A stretch of DNA of 64,000 nt from CAXBGS01 sp963975425 (GCA_963975425.1 CAXBGS010000002.1:1-64000); one strand, 5' to 3'; shown: positions 1-8,756, counted from the first letter of the stretch. A program made the numbers and translations. Notes: a model not told the origin generated them from the sequence alone.

Positions 1-484
1 AGGCCTCACGGCCAACCGCTCACCGCCGGAACAAAACAACGTGAGCCGCGACGCGTCAGCGGCCGGGCCCTACTTAATCCCAAACTCATAACACCAGCAA
101 GCACAACATGCCCGAGGCCTCACGGCCAGCGGCTCACCACCGGAACAAAACAACGTGAGCCGCGACGCGTGAGCGGCCGGGCCCTACACAATCCCGGTTA
201 CCCAACACAAGCCAGCACAACATACCCGAGGCCTCACGGCCAACCGCTCACCGCCGGAACAAAACAACGTGAGCCGCGACGCGTCAGCGGCCGGGCCCTA
301 CTTAATCCCAAACTCATAACACCAGCAAGCACAACATGCCCGAGGCCTCACGGCCAGCGGCTCACCACCGGAACAAAACAACGTGAGCCGCGACGCGTGA
401 GCGGCCGGGCCCTACATGATCCCGGTCACCCAACACAAGCCAGCACGAAACGCCCGAGGCCTCACGGCCAGCGGCTCACCAGCG
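1..484. repeat. 114-bp tandem repeat array, two alternating subtypes
   Basis: Four full 114-bp units begin at 1, 115, 229 and 343, and a partial fifth runs from 457 to about 484; the array is cut by the window edge. Units 1 and 3 are identical and units 2 and 4 are near-identical, so there is a 228-bp higher-order period. Each unit holds inverted arms: in the second subtype CGGCTCAC (130-137) pairs with GTGAGCCG (155-162) across a 17-nt loop, and a further CTCACG/CGTGAG stem flanks it. Because 114 is a multiple of three, an open frame runs through the array, but its protein is merely the repeat translated. It lies just upstream of the gene starting at 537. Confidence 0.93.
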
Positions 485-536
485 CGGTGAACGAGGCACT
501 ACCCCACTCGCGACTCATCACGGGAAACTACGAATC

Positions 537-1526
537 ATGCGTCTCCATCAACATTTCCTCCACGCCGCCGCTGGCTTTGCTCTTTTCAGTTGCTTATCCA
601 TCTCTACAACCCAAGCTGATGATGGCCTGATCGGTGACTGGTCCCTTCAACTCGACTCTGGTACGCCAGCGTGGATGAGCGTCGAACAACTTGGTGACGA
701 ACCCAAGGTCACTCTGAGACTACACGTCGGCCCCGACGGCCCACACGAAGACATCAAACTTGTCGACGACCGACTGAACTTCACGCTACGCCAGGGTAAG
801 AAAGCTACCGATGTGAAAACGGTGACTGTTGGTATCAAGGACGGAAAACTAGACGGTGTCGTTACCTCCACTCAGCAAGACGGGAGTGTCAAACACGATA
901 AATTCACCGGCAAGCAGATTCCCCCCGTTCCGTCGACGCCTCCTGATCTATCAAAAGTTCGATTCGGCCATCCAGTCTCGCTTTTCAACGGAACAGACCT
1001 GACGGGATGGCGAGCCCACGAAGCAGAGAAGATCATGGGGTGGAGCGTGAAAGACGGCTTGCTGATCAATACCACGCCCAAAACCGACTTTAGCGCGACT
1101 GGGGCCTATGCCAACCTGCGTACCGAGGCAGTGTTTGAAGACTTCTGGCTGCACATCGAATTCAATATTGGGGAAGCGCGGAACAGTGGCGTTTACCTTC
1201 GCGGGATGTACGAGGCACAGGTCGTCGACAAAGACAGCTGGATGCAGGGCAAGCAGGGCGTTGGTGCCATCTTCGGACGAATCGAACCCTCGAAGATGGC
1301 CGGTAAGAAAGGAGGCGAGTGGCAGACCTACGATCTGACTCTCGTCGATCGGCACGTTACCGTCGTCCTTAATGGCGAGAAAGTGATCGACAACCAACCG
1401 GTTGCCGGCCCCACGGGCGGAGCCGTCTTCACCGATCCAACGCAGCCCGGCCCAATTCACCTGCAAGGCGATCACACGAGCGTTATGTATCGAGACATCT
1501 ACTTGGCACCCGTGGTGAAGGAATAA
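537..1526 (+). CDS. Exported DUF1080 (3-keto-disaccharide hydrolase-like) protein
   Basis: The 329-residue product starts with a Sec signal peptide ending near residue 27 (SISTTQA, then DDG). Residues 28-135 form a beta-rich N-terminal part that I do not recognise with confidence. From about residue 143 comes a DUF1080 domain with the usual FNGTDLTGW opening and a later NSGVYLRG motif. The fold is a concanavalin-like beta-sandwich, and family members include enzymes that hydrolyse 3-keto-glycosides; the exact substrate cannot be read here. The ATG at 537 puts the signal peptide at the very N-terminus. The gene ends 5 bp before the GH16-like gene, so the two are probably co-transcribed and both products are exported. 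Confidence 0.85.
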   Translation: MRLHQHFLHAAAGFALFSCLSISTTQADDGLIGDWSLQLDSGTPAWMSVEQLGDEPKVTLRLHVGPDGPHEDIKLVDDRLNFTLRQGKKATDVKTVTVGIKDGKLDGVVTSTQQDGSVKHDKFTGKQIPPVPSTPPDLSKVRFGHPVSLFNGTDLTGWRAHEAEKIMGWSVKDGLLINTTPKTDFSATGAYANLRTEAVFEDFWLHIEFNIGEARNSGVYLRGMYEAQVVDKDSWMQGKQGVGAIFGRIEPSKMAGKKGGEWQTYDLTLVDRHVTVVLNGEKVIDNQPVAGPTGGAVFTDPTQPGPIHLQGDHTSVMYRDIYLAPVVKE

Positions 1527-1531
1527 CGTCG

Positions 1532-2359
1532 ATGAAACGCTTTGCAATTCTGATCGCAATCGTCTGGGCGACTCCTGCGGCCGCACAGCCGACACCACCA
1601 GATGGCCATCGCTGGGACGTCATCGAGGGCCTGTCCGATGAGTTCGACGGCACGCAGCTTAACGAAGACAAGTGGCACGACCACAACCCCGACTGGGGCG
1701 GCCGGATACCAGGAAAGTTCATGCCTTCCTCGGTCAGCGTGAGAAACGGCCACCTCCACATTCAGCTTAAGCCTCTGATTCCTGCCGATGGAGAGTTCAC
1801 GATTGCTGCCGGCACCATTCAGTCGAAGAAGAAGGCTCTTTACGGCTACTACGAGTGCCGGATGAAGGCGTCGCGTCTAACCGCGTCATCGAATTTCTGG
1901 TTTGTCAGTGACGACATCAAACTTCCCGTAGGCACCATGAAACAAGAATTGATTGTGCAATTCACGATCGGCAAATCCGATCAGCACAAGGACTTCATGA
2001 AGTCCAATGCAATGATCGCATTCAAAGCAAAGGGAGCCAAGGCAGAACGCGAAAAAGCGAAGAAGACCGATCGTGTGAAGCTCGCGTCGTCCGTCTCGGA
2101 TGAATTTCACACGTACGGGCTTTGGTGGGTCGACGCAAACACCCTGAGGTTCTACGTCGATGGAAAATACGCTTACACGATCCATCCATCAACGAAGTTC
2201 CACGATCACCCGTTTCAATTTCCGCATTCTATCAACGTGATCTGCGAAACCTTTGACTGGCAACCACTCCCGACTCGCGAGGAGCTGAACGACGAATCGA
2301 AGAACACCGCAATGATCGATTACGTTCGATCCTATCGACTGGTTAAAGACGACACTTGA
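1532..2359 (+). CDS. Exported GH16-fold protein with degenerate active site
   Basis: 275 residues with a short signal peptide (cleavage near residue 19, after AAAQ). Features of the GH16 agarase/carrageenase branch are visible: LSDEFDGTQLNEDKW near 35-48, RNGHLHIQ near 71-78, YGYYECRMK near 105-112, HTYGLWW and RFYVDGK. The catalytic strand, normally E-x-D-x-E or E-x-D-x-x-E, reads E139-L-I-V-Q-F144. The nucleophile Glu is kept, but Asp is replaced by Ile and the acid/base Glu by Gln or Phe depending on alignment. It may therefore bind polysaccharide rather than cut it, or use an altered mechanism. It lies 5 bp downstream of the DUF1080 gene, suggesting a two-gene operon. Confidence 0.8.
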   Translation: MKRFAILIAIVWATPAAAQPTPPDGHRWDVIEGLSDEFDGTQLNEDKWHDHNPDWGGRIPGKFMPSSVSVRNGHLHIQLKPLIPADGEFTIAAGTIQSKKKALYGYYECRMKASRLTASSNFWFVSDDIKLPVGTMKQELIVQFTIGKSDQHKDFMKSNAMIAFKAKGAKAEREKAKKTDRVKLASSVSDEFHTYGLWWVDANTLRFYVDGKYAYTIHPSTKFHDHPFQFPHSINVICETFDWQPLPTREELNDESKNTAMIDYVRSYRLVKDDT

Positions 2360-2517
2360 GACGTGGGAATCTCTGACAGAAGCAAGCGACAAGATGCATT
2401 CGCAAAAGGGTAAATATTTTTACCTCCACGTGCTTGTCGACCAGCTTCTGGCCACGGCCGCCGAGACGGCCCGTCCCCGGGCATCCAATAAAACCCCTTT
2501 CCCTTTTTTCATGCTCA

Positions 2518-2559
2518 GGTATCGAATACAACCCCTTTGGTATCGAATACAACCCCTTT
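2518..2559. repeat. 21-bp tandem duplication downstream of arsC
   Basis: GGTATCGAATACAACCCCTTT occurs twice head to tail (2518-2538, 2539-2559). A third, diverged copy with AAAACCCCTTT followed by CCCTTTTTT lies just to the left (about 2486-2510). The tract sits between the ends of the convergent GH16-like gene (ending 2359) and arsC (ending 2568). It has no open frame of its own. Confidence 0.85.
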
Positions 2560-2567
2560 CCCCTTTT

Positions 2568-3011
2568 TTATGCTTTGTTTTCGCGTAGCTTTCCGAGTAA
2601 TTCGTTGCGGATGAAATCACGTATCTCGTCACGCACGCGGCGGTAGCAGGCGAGGGCGGCGTCTTCGCTCGCCGCTTCTTTTGCGAGTTTGGGTGGGTCG
2701 TCGAAGCCAACGTGGATAACCTTTGCTTTGGTGAGAAAGGCCGGGCAGTTCTCGTCGGCGTGACCGCAAACGGTAACGACCAAGTCCAAAGGAACATCGG
2801 TTAACGAACTTGCCAGCTTTGAGGACTGACCGGAAATATCAACCCCCGCTTCCTTCATCACATGCATTGCAGAAGGATTCATCCCGTGAGCTTCGATGCC
2901 TGCTGAATAGGCTTCGATCGTTTCGCCGTGAAAGTGGCGTGCCCAGCCTTCGGCCATTTGGCTGCGACAGGAATTACCTGTGCAGAGAAAAAGAATGTTC
3001 TTCTTGTTCAT
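2568..3011 (-). CDS. arsC: Thioredoxin-coupled arsenate reductase
   Basis: 147 residues of the low-molecular-weight phosphatase-like ArsC family, which reduces arsenate to arsenite in the cytoplasm. The P-loop is C10-TGNS-C15-R16. The redox cysteines sit at 82 and 89 (VCGHADENC), the same spacing and numbering as the thioredoxin-dependent Staphylococcus pI258 enzyme (C10, C82, C89). The ATG at 3011 is chosen because AAAGGA lies just upstream and the family begins right at this Met; an in-frame extension of 52 codons is possible but unlikely. It is the last gene of the ars cluster, separated from acr3 by about 326 bp, so it may have its own promoter. Confidence 0.95.
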   Translation of the reverse strand: MNKKNILFLCTGNSCRSQMAEGWARHFHGETIEAYSAGIEAHGMNPSAMHVMKEAGVDISGQSSKLASSLTDVPLDLVVTVCGHADENCPAFLTKAKVIHVGFDDPPKLAKEAASEDAALACYRRVRDEIRDFIRNELLGKLRENKA

Positions 3012-3173
3012 TAAAAATTTCCTTTGAGGGTTAATCATCGCCCGTGGCATAAAGCGACAAGCACAACGAAAGATGATCACGAAACGATCATTGCTGATGC
3101 CACCGGTAACTCGCAAAATCGAGACGACGGCTCGCTGCAATCGAACGCCAAACCATCGAGTGTGCAACTCGCC

Positions 3174-3248
3174 TTGTTCTCAATATTGTTGTTCTCGATA
3201 TTTTTGTTCTCGCTAATATTGCTCTTGGTGATATTGCTCTCGGTGATC
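3174..3248. repeat. Five 15-bp degenerate tandem repeats between acr3 and arsC
   Basis: Five units of about 15 bp, each starting TTGTTCTC or TTGCTCT, run from 3174 to 3248 with T-rich ends that drift from unit to unit. They lie in the 326-bp gap between acr3 and arsC. Read on the minus strand they would encode a five-residue N-I-x-x-N/S pattern in an ORF of 77 codons (3077-3310) with no clear ribosome site; I do not call it a gene. Apart from this tract I see only unremarkable sequence in 3012-3337, which may hold an arsC promoter. Confidence 0.8.
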
Positions 3249-3337
3249 CTGCCCGGCTTCGAAACTCGGAACTTCCGCTTCAGATTCTTGTGGAGCCTAC
3301 CTGGGCTCATGCACTGTGATCGATGCCGCTCGTCGAC

Positions 3338-4576
3338 TCATTTTCCAAGCGGACTCGCTGAAACGGTCGCCCCTGTTTCCGCCGGTTCGTCAAGACCGTC
3401 ATGCGGAAACCAGTTTTGCGTGCGAACACAAAACTTGACCAGCATTAGCATAAGCGGAACTTCGATCAAGACACCGACCACCGTGGCGAGTGCGGCTCCG
3501 GAGGACAAACCGTAAAGCATCGTGGCTGTAGCAATCGCAACTTCGAAATGGTTGGAGGCGCCGATCATTGCGGTGGGAGCCGCACTTTCATAAGTCAGCC
3601 CGAACGCTTTGGACAGCCCATAACCCAGAGCAAAAATCAAAACCGTCTGAATGAACAAAGGGACGGCGATCCACAAAATGGTCAGCGGATTTTGAACAAT
3701 CGTCTCGCCCTTGAACGAGAACAACAGGACCAAGGTCACCAACAACGCAGTGATCGTTACCGGCGTCAGAAAGTGCAGAAAACGCTCTTTGAACCAGGCT
3801 TCGCCCTTTGCGGCGATCAACCATTTCCGCGAGAAAAATCCGGCGACCAACGGTAGCGCGACATAGATTCCGATCGAGAGCAGCAAGGCTTGCCATGGCA
3901 CTGGCAGTTTTCCCACACCCAACAAAAAACCACCCAGAATGCCGTAGAGAACCAACATGGTCAGCGAGTTGATCGCGACCATCACGAGCGTATGCCCGTC
4001 GTTTCCCTTGGCCAGAAACCCCCAGACAAGCACCATCGCCGTGCACGGCGCGATACCCAGCAAAATGCAACCGGCAAGGTAGCTTCGCCACAACGGGACC
4101 TCCATCATTTTTACGCCGTCGATCATGACGACTTTGCCAACACCATAAACGGCATCGACTTCAAGATTGCTTCCCAGCGGAGGCTTCACGTAGTCGACGG
4201 CATCGGGACCGATCAACCCAAGAAAGACTGTGCCGAGAAAAAAACTGGCGATCGCATACATCGTAAACGGTTTGATAGCCCAGTTAATCAACAGCGTCAA
4301 AGCGACGGGGCGAAGAGACCTTCCCGCTTTCAGGACTTCGCCAAAATCGATTTTCACCATGATCGGATACATCATGAAAAAAAGACACAAGGCGATCGGA
4401 ATCGAGATCACGGGGGCTTCGTCAACATAGACGGCCATTCCATCGAGTTGCCGAGCGAAACCGGGAGCGATTTTGCCTAACACGATCCCGGCGACGATAC
4501 ACAGCCCGACCCAGACGGTCAGATATCGCTCAAAGAAGCCCATCCCTTTTGTCGTCTGTTCCTTGGTCGCGGCCAT
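3338..4576 (-). CDS. acr3: ACR3-family arsenite efflux permease
   Basis: 412-residue integral membrane protein, about ten hydrophobic segments, of the ACR3 (BASS superfamily) arsenite exporters. Family signatures visible include GFFERYLTVWVGLCI at the N-terminus, the conserved Cys in GIAPCTAMVLVWGFL thought to handle As(III), and GASNHFEVAIATA near the C-terminus. The ATG at 4576 overlaps the arsA stop by one base (TGATG), so translation is coupled and the longer upstream in-frame start is rejected. ACR3 can work alone as a secondary carrier; being coupled to arsA suggests, but does not prove, an ATP-driven ArsA-ACR3 pump. Confidence 0.95.
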   Translation of the reverse strand: MAATKEQTTKGMGFFERYLTVWVGLCIVAGIVLGKIAPGFARQLDGMAVYVDEAPVISIPIALCLFFMMYPIMVKIDFGEVLKAGRSLRPVALTLLINWAIKPFTMYAIASFFLGTVFLGLIGPDAVDYVKPPLGSNLEVDAVYGVGKVVMIDGVKMMEVPLWRSYLAGCILLGIAPCTAMVLVWGFLAKGNDGHTLVMVAINSLTMLVLYGILGGFLLGVGKLPVPWQALLLSIGIYVALPLVAGFFSRKWLIAAKGEAWFKERFLHFLTPVTITALLVTLVLLFSFKGETIVQNPLTILWIAVPLFIQTVLIFALGYGLSKAFGLTYESAAPTAMIGASNHFEVAIATATMLYGLSSGAALATVVGVLIEVPLMLMLVKFCVRTQNWFPHDGLDEPAETGATVSASPLGK

Positions 4577-6363
4577 CACGAACTCCCTTGCGTCAATGAT
4601 TTTGTTGCGGTTTCGGCCAGTCGACTGAGCCCTTCGCGTCCGGTTGGAGGTTCGGCCTGCCACGGGATAATCGCCGCGCGAGCCGCATGCTGCTGGATGA
4701 CTTCGTCGATGAAAGGAATTTCATGCTGGCGCCGCGACTGTAAACCCGGATCGGTCACCGTCAATGGTGCAAGACTCTGGTTGATAATCCAAGCGAAAGG
4801 TTCGATTTCCGCACGGCGTAAGTCCTGCTGCAACTTGGCAGCCTCATGCACCGGAGTCGCTTCGGGAAGCGTAACGATCAGCACTCGCGTGAAGTCTGGA
4901 TCACGCAATCGAGGAAGCAAGTTTTCGACGGACTCGGGAATCTCACTCGCTTGGCGGGAGACTTCTCGGTGATACGCCAGCGCCGAATCGAGCAACAAAA
5001 TCGTGTGGCCGGTGGGAGCCGTGTCGAGCACAACGAAACCATCAGAACCGTCGGCAACGGCCTTCGCGAAGGCGCGGAAGACAGCGATTTCTTCCGTACA
5101 TGGCGAACGCAAATCTTCTTCCAACAGTGCCTTGCCTTCTGGATCCAGATCACGTCCGGCGGTCCTCATCACTTCGCGTCTGTAGTCGGCCGTTTCCTGC
5201 GCTGGGTCGATTCGGCCTACCGTCAATCCGCCAATCTCATCCGCCGCGACCGTGGCCGCGACATGTGCGGCCGGATCCGTCGTGGAGAGGTGCACGTTGA
5301 GGCCCCGCTCAGCCAAGGCGACCGCAACAGCCGCCGCCACCGTCGTTTTACCGACACCACCCTTACCCATCGCCAGGATCACACCGTGCCCCCCCTCCGC
5401 AAGTTCGTCGACCAGTGAACCTAGTCCGCCGGGCAGTAAGCCCATTTCAATCCTATCGACACGAGCTTCGATTCTCTCGATCGACGACTGGCCCACGTGG
5501 CGCAGTGATTCGACACCCATCAACGCTGCGTTTGCCAGCGGGATGGTGGTTCGCGGCAGTTGTTTGATCGCTTCGGGCATTGCAGCGATAGCACTGTCGG
5601 CCCGCTGATGCATGGCGACTGCGACTGGATCCGAAGGCGTTTGGCGTTTGAAAACGCCATTGACGATCAGATGCTGATTGCAGACCCCCAGCGTTTGCAG
5701 TTCTTCGCTCGTTCGAGCCGCTTCGCGGAATGCGGACGGCTCCGGACGCGTCACCAAGATCAACGTCGTCGTCGCAGCATCGCCGAGGGCGTTGACGGTC
5801 TGTTTATAGATTGCTTGTTGTGCCTGCAAACCGGCCAGTGGCCCCAAACACGATGTGCCCGAGGTGTTCGTTTCCATAAAGCCCGACCATGCCGACGGCA
5901 GGGTCAGCAAACGCAGTGTATGACCGGTGGGTGCGGTGTCAAAAACCACATGGTCGAATCGGCTTGTCGCGTCTTCGTCGCCCAGCAAGTTAGCGAATTC
6001 ATCAAACGCCGCGATCTCTAAAGTACAAGAACCCGACAATTGCTCTTCCATACTGGCGACAGCCGCATCCGGAAGCACCCCACGATACGGGCCGACCATT
6101 CGTTCGCGGTACTCACGCGCGGCTTCTTCTGGATCGATATTCATCGCGAACAATCCGGGTACGGAATCCACCGAGGTCGGTTCGCTTGTCAACTGCGACG
6201 AAAGAACTTCGTCAAGGTTGGACGCCGGATCCGTGGAAACCAAAAGCACTCGCAGACCGCGATCGGCCAATTGAACGGCGGTCGCGCAAGCCATCGAAGT
6301 TTTCCCCACACCGCCCTTGCCTGTGAAGAACAGGTTGCGTGTCGGAGAATTTATGAATTGCAT
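4576..6363 (-). CDS. arsA: Arsenite efflux ATPase ArsA (duplicated ATPase)
   Basis: 595 residues made of two homologous ATPase halves. P-loops GKGGVGKT lie at about 15-22 and 333-340, and each half has the DTAPTGHT switch II motif. Three cysteines fall at 113 (SGSCTLE), 172 (TSCLG) and 422 (SPCTEE), the same numbers as the metalloid-site cysteines of Escherichia coli R773 ArsA. The start is the ATG at 6363, preceded by AAAGGA at good spacing; a GTG 11 codons upstream lacks a ribosome site. The product energises arsenite export through the membrane permease encoded directly downstream and receives As(III) from ArsD encoded upstream. Confidence 0.96.
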   Translation of the reverse strand: MQFINSPTRNLFFTGKGGVGKTSMACATAVQLADRGLRVLLVSTDPASNLDEVLSSQLTSEPTSVDSVPGLFAMNIDPEEAAREYRERMVGPYRGVLPDAAVASMEEQLSGSCTLEIAAFDEFANLLGDEDATSRFDHVVFDTAPTGHTLRLLTLPSAWSGFMETNTSGTSCLGPLAGLQAQQAIYKQTVNALGDAATTTLILVTRPEPSAFREAARTSEELQTLGVCNQHLIVNGVFKRQTPSDPVAVAMHQRADSAIAAMPEAIKQLPRTTIPLANAALMGVESLRHVGQSSIERIEARVDRIEMGLLPGGLGSLVDELAEGGHGVILAMGKGGVGKTTVAAAVAVALAERGLNVHLSTTDPAAHVAATVAADEIGGLTVGRIDPAQETADYRREVMRTAGRDLDPEGKALLEEDLRSPCTEEIAVFRAFAKAVADGSDGFVVLDTAPTGHTILLLDSALAYHREVSRQASEIPESVENLLPRLRDPDFTRVLIVTLPEATPVHEAAKLQQDLRRAEIEPFAWIINQSLAPLTVTDPGLQSRRQHEIPFIDEVIQQHAARAAIIPWQAEPPTGREGLSRLAETATKSLTQGSS

Positions 6364-6456
6364 GATTGTCCTTTCAAAGCTGGAACTCGAATTCACTTAG
6401 CACCAGCTGGTGTGTCACTTAACCTGTCTCTCTCTCGCACAGCGGCCATCTGTTGA

Positions 6457-6828
6457 CTAGCAACAACCGGTATCACCGCAACATCCGCCAGCACCTGCTT
6501 GTGGCAACATGGCTTTCGGCGCGACTTTCGTGCCCGTCCACAATGCGAGGTTTTCGCGTGAGGGATATTCGCTGCGGCTGACCACACGACCGTCCACGAT
6601 CACCAACGGCAGGCAGTCGACACCCTCGTCGGCAAGCATGGTCTTGACGACTTCGTTGCTCGCGAACTCGGCTGGGTCTTGCGACAGGTTGAATCGAGCC
6701 ACCGCATGTCCCTGCGACTGCAACCAATCCAGATCGGCTGCAAATCGGGGCAACACCGGATCAACCTGCGGCCCGCAAACTCCGGTCGAACAGCACATCG
6801 CTCTGTCGTAAACTTGAACTTTGCTCAT
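6457..6828 (-). CDS. arsD: Arsenite metallochaperone ArsD
   Basis: 123 residues with a thioredoxin-like core. The functional cysteine triad is at C12, C13 and C18 (MCCSTGVCGP), matching the E. coli ArsD positions, and two further vicinal pairs close the protein (C116-C117, C122-C123). ArsD hands As(III) to ArsA and has weak repressor activity in characterised systems. The ATG at 6828 is preferred because AGAGGA lies 8 nt upstream; a GTG two codons earlier would be too close to it. It lies 93 bp from arsA, with a 12-bp perfect palindrome (CACCAGCTGGTG, 6401-6412) between them. Confidence 0.95.
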   Translation of the reverse strand: MSKVQVYDRAMCCSTGVCGPQVDPVLPRFAADLDWLQSQGHAVARFNLSQDPAEFASNEVVKTMLADEGVDCLPLVIVDGRVVSRSEYPSRENLALWTGTKVAPKAMLPQAGAGGCCGDTGCC

Positions 6829-6864
6829 TGTCACGTTCCTCTGAATGTGGATTCTTTCATACGA

Positions 6865-6882
6865 AATCGTCTATCGACGAAT
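6865..6882. promoter_or_regulatory. Possible second ArsR half-dyad between arsR and arsD
   Basis: AATCGT-CTATCG-ACGAAT repeats the TCGT-N6-ACGA core and spacer length of the perfect dyad upstream of arsR, but the outer bases match less well. It lies in the 84-bp arsR-arsD gap. It could be a weaker internal operator or a chance resemblance. Confidence 0.4.
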
Positions 6883-6912
6883 AACGATTAATTGGGTCAA
6901 AAAAATACGCCG

Positions 6913-7242
6913 CTACAAATCTGCCACCAACTTTTTCAGCTGCTCGAGCCGTTGTTGATTGATGCAATAACAGACCTTTGGTCCATCGACTTCTCCCTGA
7001 ATCAAACCCGACTCCTTGAGAATTTTCAGGTGTTGAGACACCGTCGACTGAGCCAATGGCAAACAGTCGACAATCTCGCCACAAACGCAGGCTTCACGGT
7101 TGATCAATAGCCGAACGATCTGCACGCGGGCCGGATGGGCGACGGCCCACGCCAGCCTGGCGAATTCGTCGGCCGTCGGGTCAGCTTTCAGCTTCACCGG
7201 CGTCGAATCACAGGGTTTTCCCGATTTGGATCGCTTTGTCAT
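6913..7242 (-). CDS. arsR: ArsR/SmtB-family arsenic-responsive repressor
   Basis: 109 residues with a winged-helix core: an HPARVQIVRLL helix, then the recognition helix region LAQSTVSQHLKILKESGL (about 63-80). Cysteines at 52, 54 and 60 (ACVCGEIVDC) sit at the start of the DNA-binding helices, as in the classical As(III)-sensing ELCVCDL site, and C91/C93 follow near the C-terminus. It is the first gene of the minus-strand ars operon. As(III) binding is expected to release it from the dyad centred about 20 bp upstream, making the operon self-regulated. Confidence 0.95.
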   Translation of the reverse strand: MTKRSKSGKPCDSTPVKLKADPTADEFARLAWAVAHPARVQIVRLLINREACVCGEIVDCLPLAQSTVSQHLKILKESGLIQGEVDGPKVCYCINQQRLEQLKKLVADL

Positions 7243-7250
7243 CTGACCTC

Positions 7251-7272
7251 TTTATCGTGCATCTACGATAAA
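7251..7272. promoter_or_regulatory. ArsR operator: perfect 8-bp dyad
   Basis: TTTATCGT (7251-7258) and ACGATAAA (7265-7272) are perfect inverted repeats separated by 6 bp, 8 bp upstream of the arsR start codon. Position and symmetry fit the ArsR autoregulatory operator for the arsRDA-acr3 operon. The assignment is inferred from position. Confidence 0.75.
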
Positions 7273-7895
7273 CGATACCATCGGCCCGCTCGCCCGTCAA
7301 CTTGACCCCAACTTTCATTGAAGGCCCCGTCACGACGAATCCGCATTCCTGCGTGCAAATATCCCCCAGGTACAATAACGTCGGATCGAAACCATTCTCT
7401 GCCGCCGGCATGCAGCGTCTAAATGTCCGCCTCTCTTGCGAGAGAAACGGTCAAAGGTCGAATGTGCCTGCCTTGGTTACCTCCTGAGGCAGGCATGCGG
7501 ATCATTCAGGGCCTATCTGACCGCTTCAGCCGGCCAGCGTTCGACTTTGATAAACTTGGTCGCCAACTTAATGAACGAGCCGACCGGCCTGGCCTCTGAC
7601 CAACACTCGACTCCATGACGGCGACGTGATGGCGAAAAAAATCGTCGATCGTGGCTGTCCGATCAACCCGCAATCGAGCGGCTCATTTCGAACCCTGTTC
7701 CAAGGAACGATACGAGTGTCTCGCGAGCCCGCAGAACTCGCGACTCGCGCCTTTAAACACTTCTGTTATCATCGATGAGAACGACCGAGTGTTCGAAACG
7801 GAACACCCGCGAGCTGGAGTACTCCTGCGAAAAGCTTTGCCATTGATCATGGAGCCTATCCCTTTCGGGACTAAGCTCGACTTGCTGCGAAAGGG
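7273..7895. other. Intergenic region between divergent arsR and araC-type gene
   Basis: About 620 bp with no ORF that resembles a protein in any frame. It must hold the ars operon promoter next to the dyad at its left end and the promoter of the AraC-type gene at its right end. I see no repeat or RNA gene in it. Confidence 0.6.
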
Positions 7896-8756
7896 ATGGG
7901 GCCAGTGGATCCCGACTTCTTCTCAACACAGACCTCTGAGTCCAGGCGATTTTATCTCAACTTGAACCCGCCACCGAGCGCTCCGTTGACCGTTGTGTGC
8001 GGCGGCGTTGAAAGAACACAAGTCGATTATGTCGTCCAGCGTTCAGACTTCCCTTACTACGGTGTCGAACTGGTCACCGAAGGATTGGGCGAGCTAGACT
8101 TAGGTTCTGCGAGACATCGTCTCTCGCACGGATCGGTATTCGCTTACGGTCCCGGCGTTCCACATCGCATTGCGAATGTCCCGCCGGGTGGGATGAAAAA
8201 GTACTTTCTTGATCTTGTCGGAACGGAAGCCGAACAATTGTTTCGCGAGGCTGGCTTGTTAAACGGAACCATGATTCATACCGAGCGCGTCTTTGAACTG
8301 ACAGATCTTTGGGACTCAATCGACCGCGAAGCACGCGACAACAGTCCGATTTCTCATCGCATTTGCGAACTGCTTTCTCGAACGCTGCTGCTGAAGCTAA
8401 AGCAGCGCCAAATCACATCCGACCAAAGGACGTCGACAGCCTATCAGACATTTGAATCGATCCGAACTTACATCGAAGACAACTTCCTTGAGGTCAAGAC
8501 AATCGAAGACGTTGCCGAGGCCTGCGGCGTGACGTCAGCGTATGTCTCGCGGTTATTCAAGAAATACAATTCGGTCGGAGCGTATCGATTGTTAATGCGA
8601 TTGCGAATGAACCATGCTGCCGACTTGCTGATCCACAACAAGTTGCTGGTCTCGGAAGTCGCGCAGGCAATGAATTTCTCGGATCAATTTCAATTCACTC
8701 GCGCGTTCAAACGGGAATACGGTGTACCGCCCAGCGAACTGACCGGACGAGGCTAA
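7896..8756 (+). CDS. AraC-family transcriptional regulator
   Basis: 286 residues. The N-terminal half (about 30-150) is a cupin-like sensing domain containing HGSVFAYGPGVPHRI, typical of sugar-responsive AraC proteins. The C-terminal 100 residues carry two helix-turn-helix motifs: the first around TIEDVAEACGVTSAYVSRLF, the second around SEVAQAMNFSDQFQFTRAF followed by the YGVPPSEL signature. It likely responds to a small carbohydrate and may control neighbouring genes; the nearest same-strand target is the DUF1559 gene 508 bp downstream, a weak inference. No effector can be named from sequence. Confidence 0.9.
   Translation: MGPVDPDFFSTQTSESRRFYLNLNPPPSAPLTVVCGGVERTQVDYVVQRSDFPYYGVELVTEGLGELDLGSARHRLSHGSVFAYGPGVPHRIANVPPGGMKKYFLDLVGTEAEQLFREAGLLNGTMIHTERVFELTDLWDSIDREARDNSPISHRICELLSRTLLLKLKQRQITSDQRTSTAYQTFESIRTYIEDNFLEVKTIEDVAEACGVTSAYVSRLFKKYNSVGAYRLLMRLRMNHAADLLIHNKLLVSEVAQAMNFSDQFQFTRAFKREYGVPPSELTGRG

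Noticed and set aside
1..484. CRISPR array
   Set aside because: Units are contiguous 114-bp near-copies without unique spacers and no cas genes are present.
169..630. 153-codon open frame across the 114-bp repeats
   Set aside because: It is the repeat translated (114 is divisible by three) and overlaps the signal peptide start of the real gene at 537.
3077..3310. 77-codon minus-strand ORF between acr3 and arsC
   Set aside because: No ribosome site or family; its core is only the 15-bp repeat read as codons.
4846..5418. 190-codon plus-strand ORF
   Set aside because: Antisense shadow of arsA, whose motifs are unambiguous.
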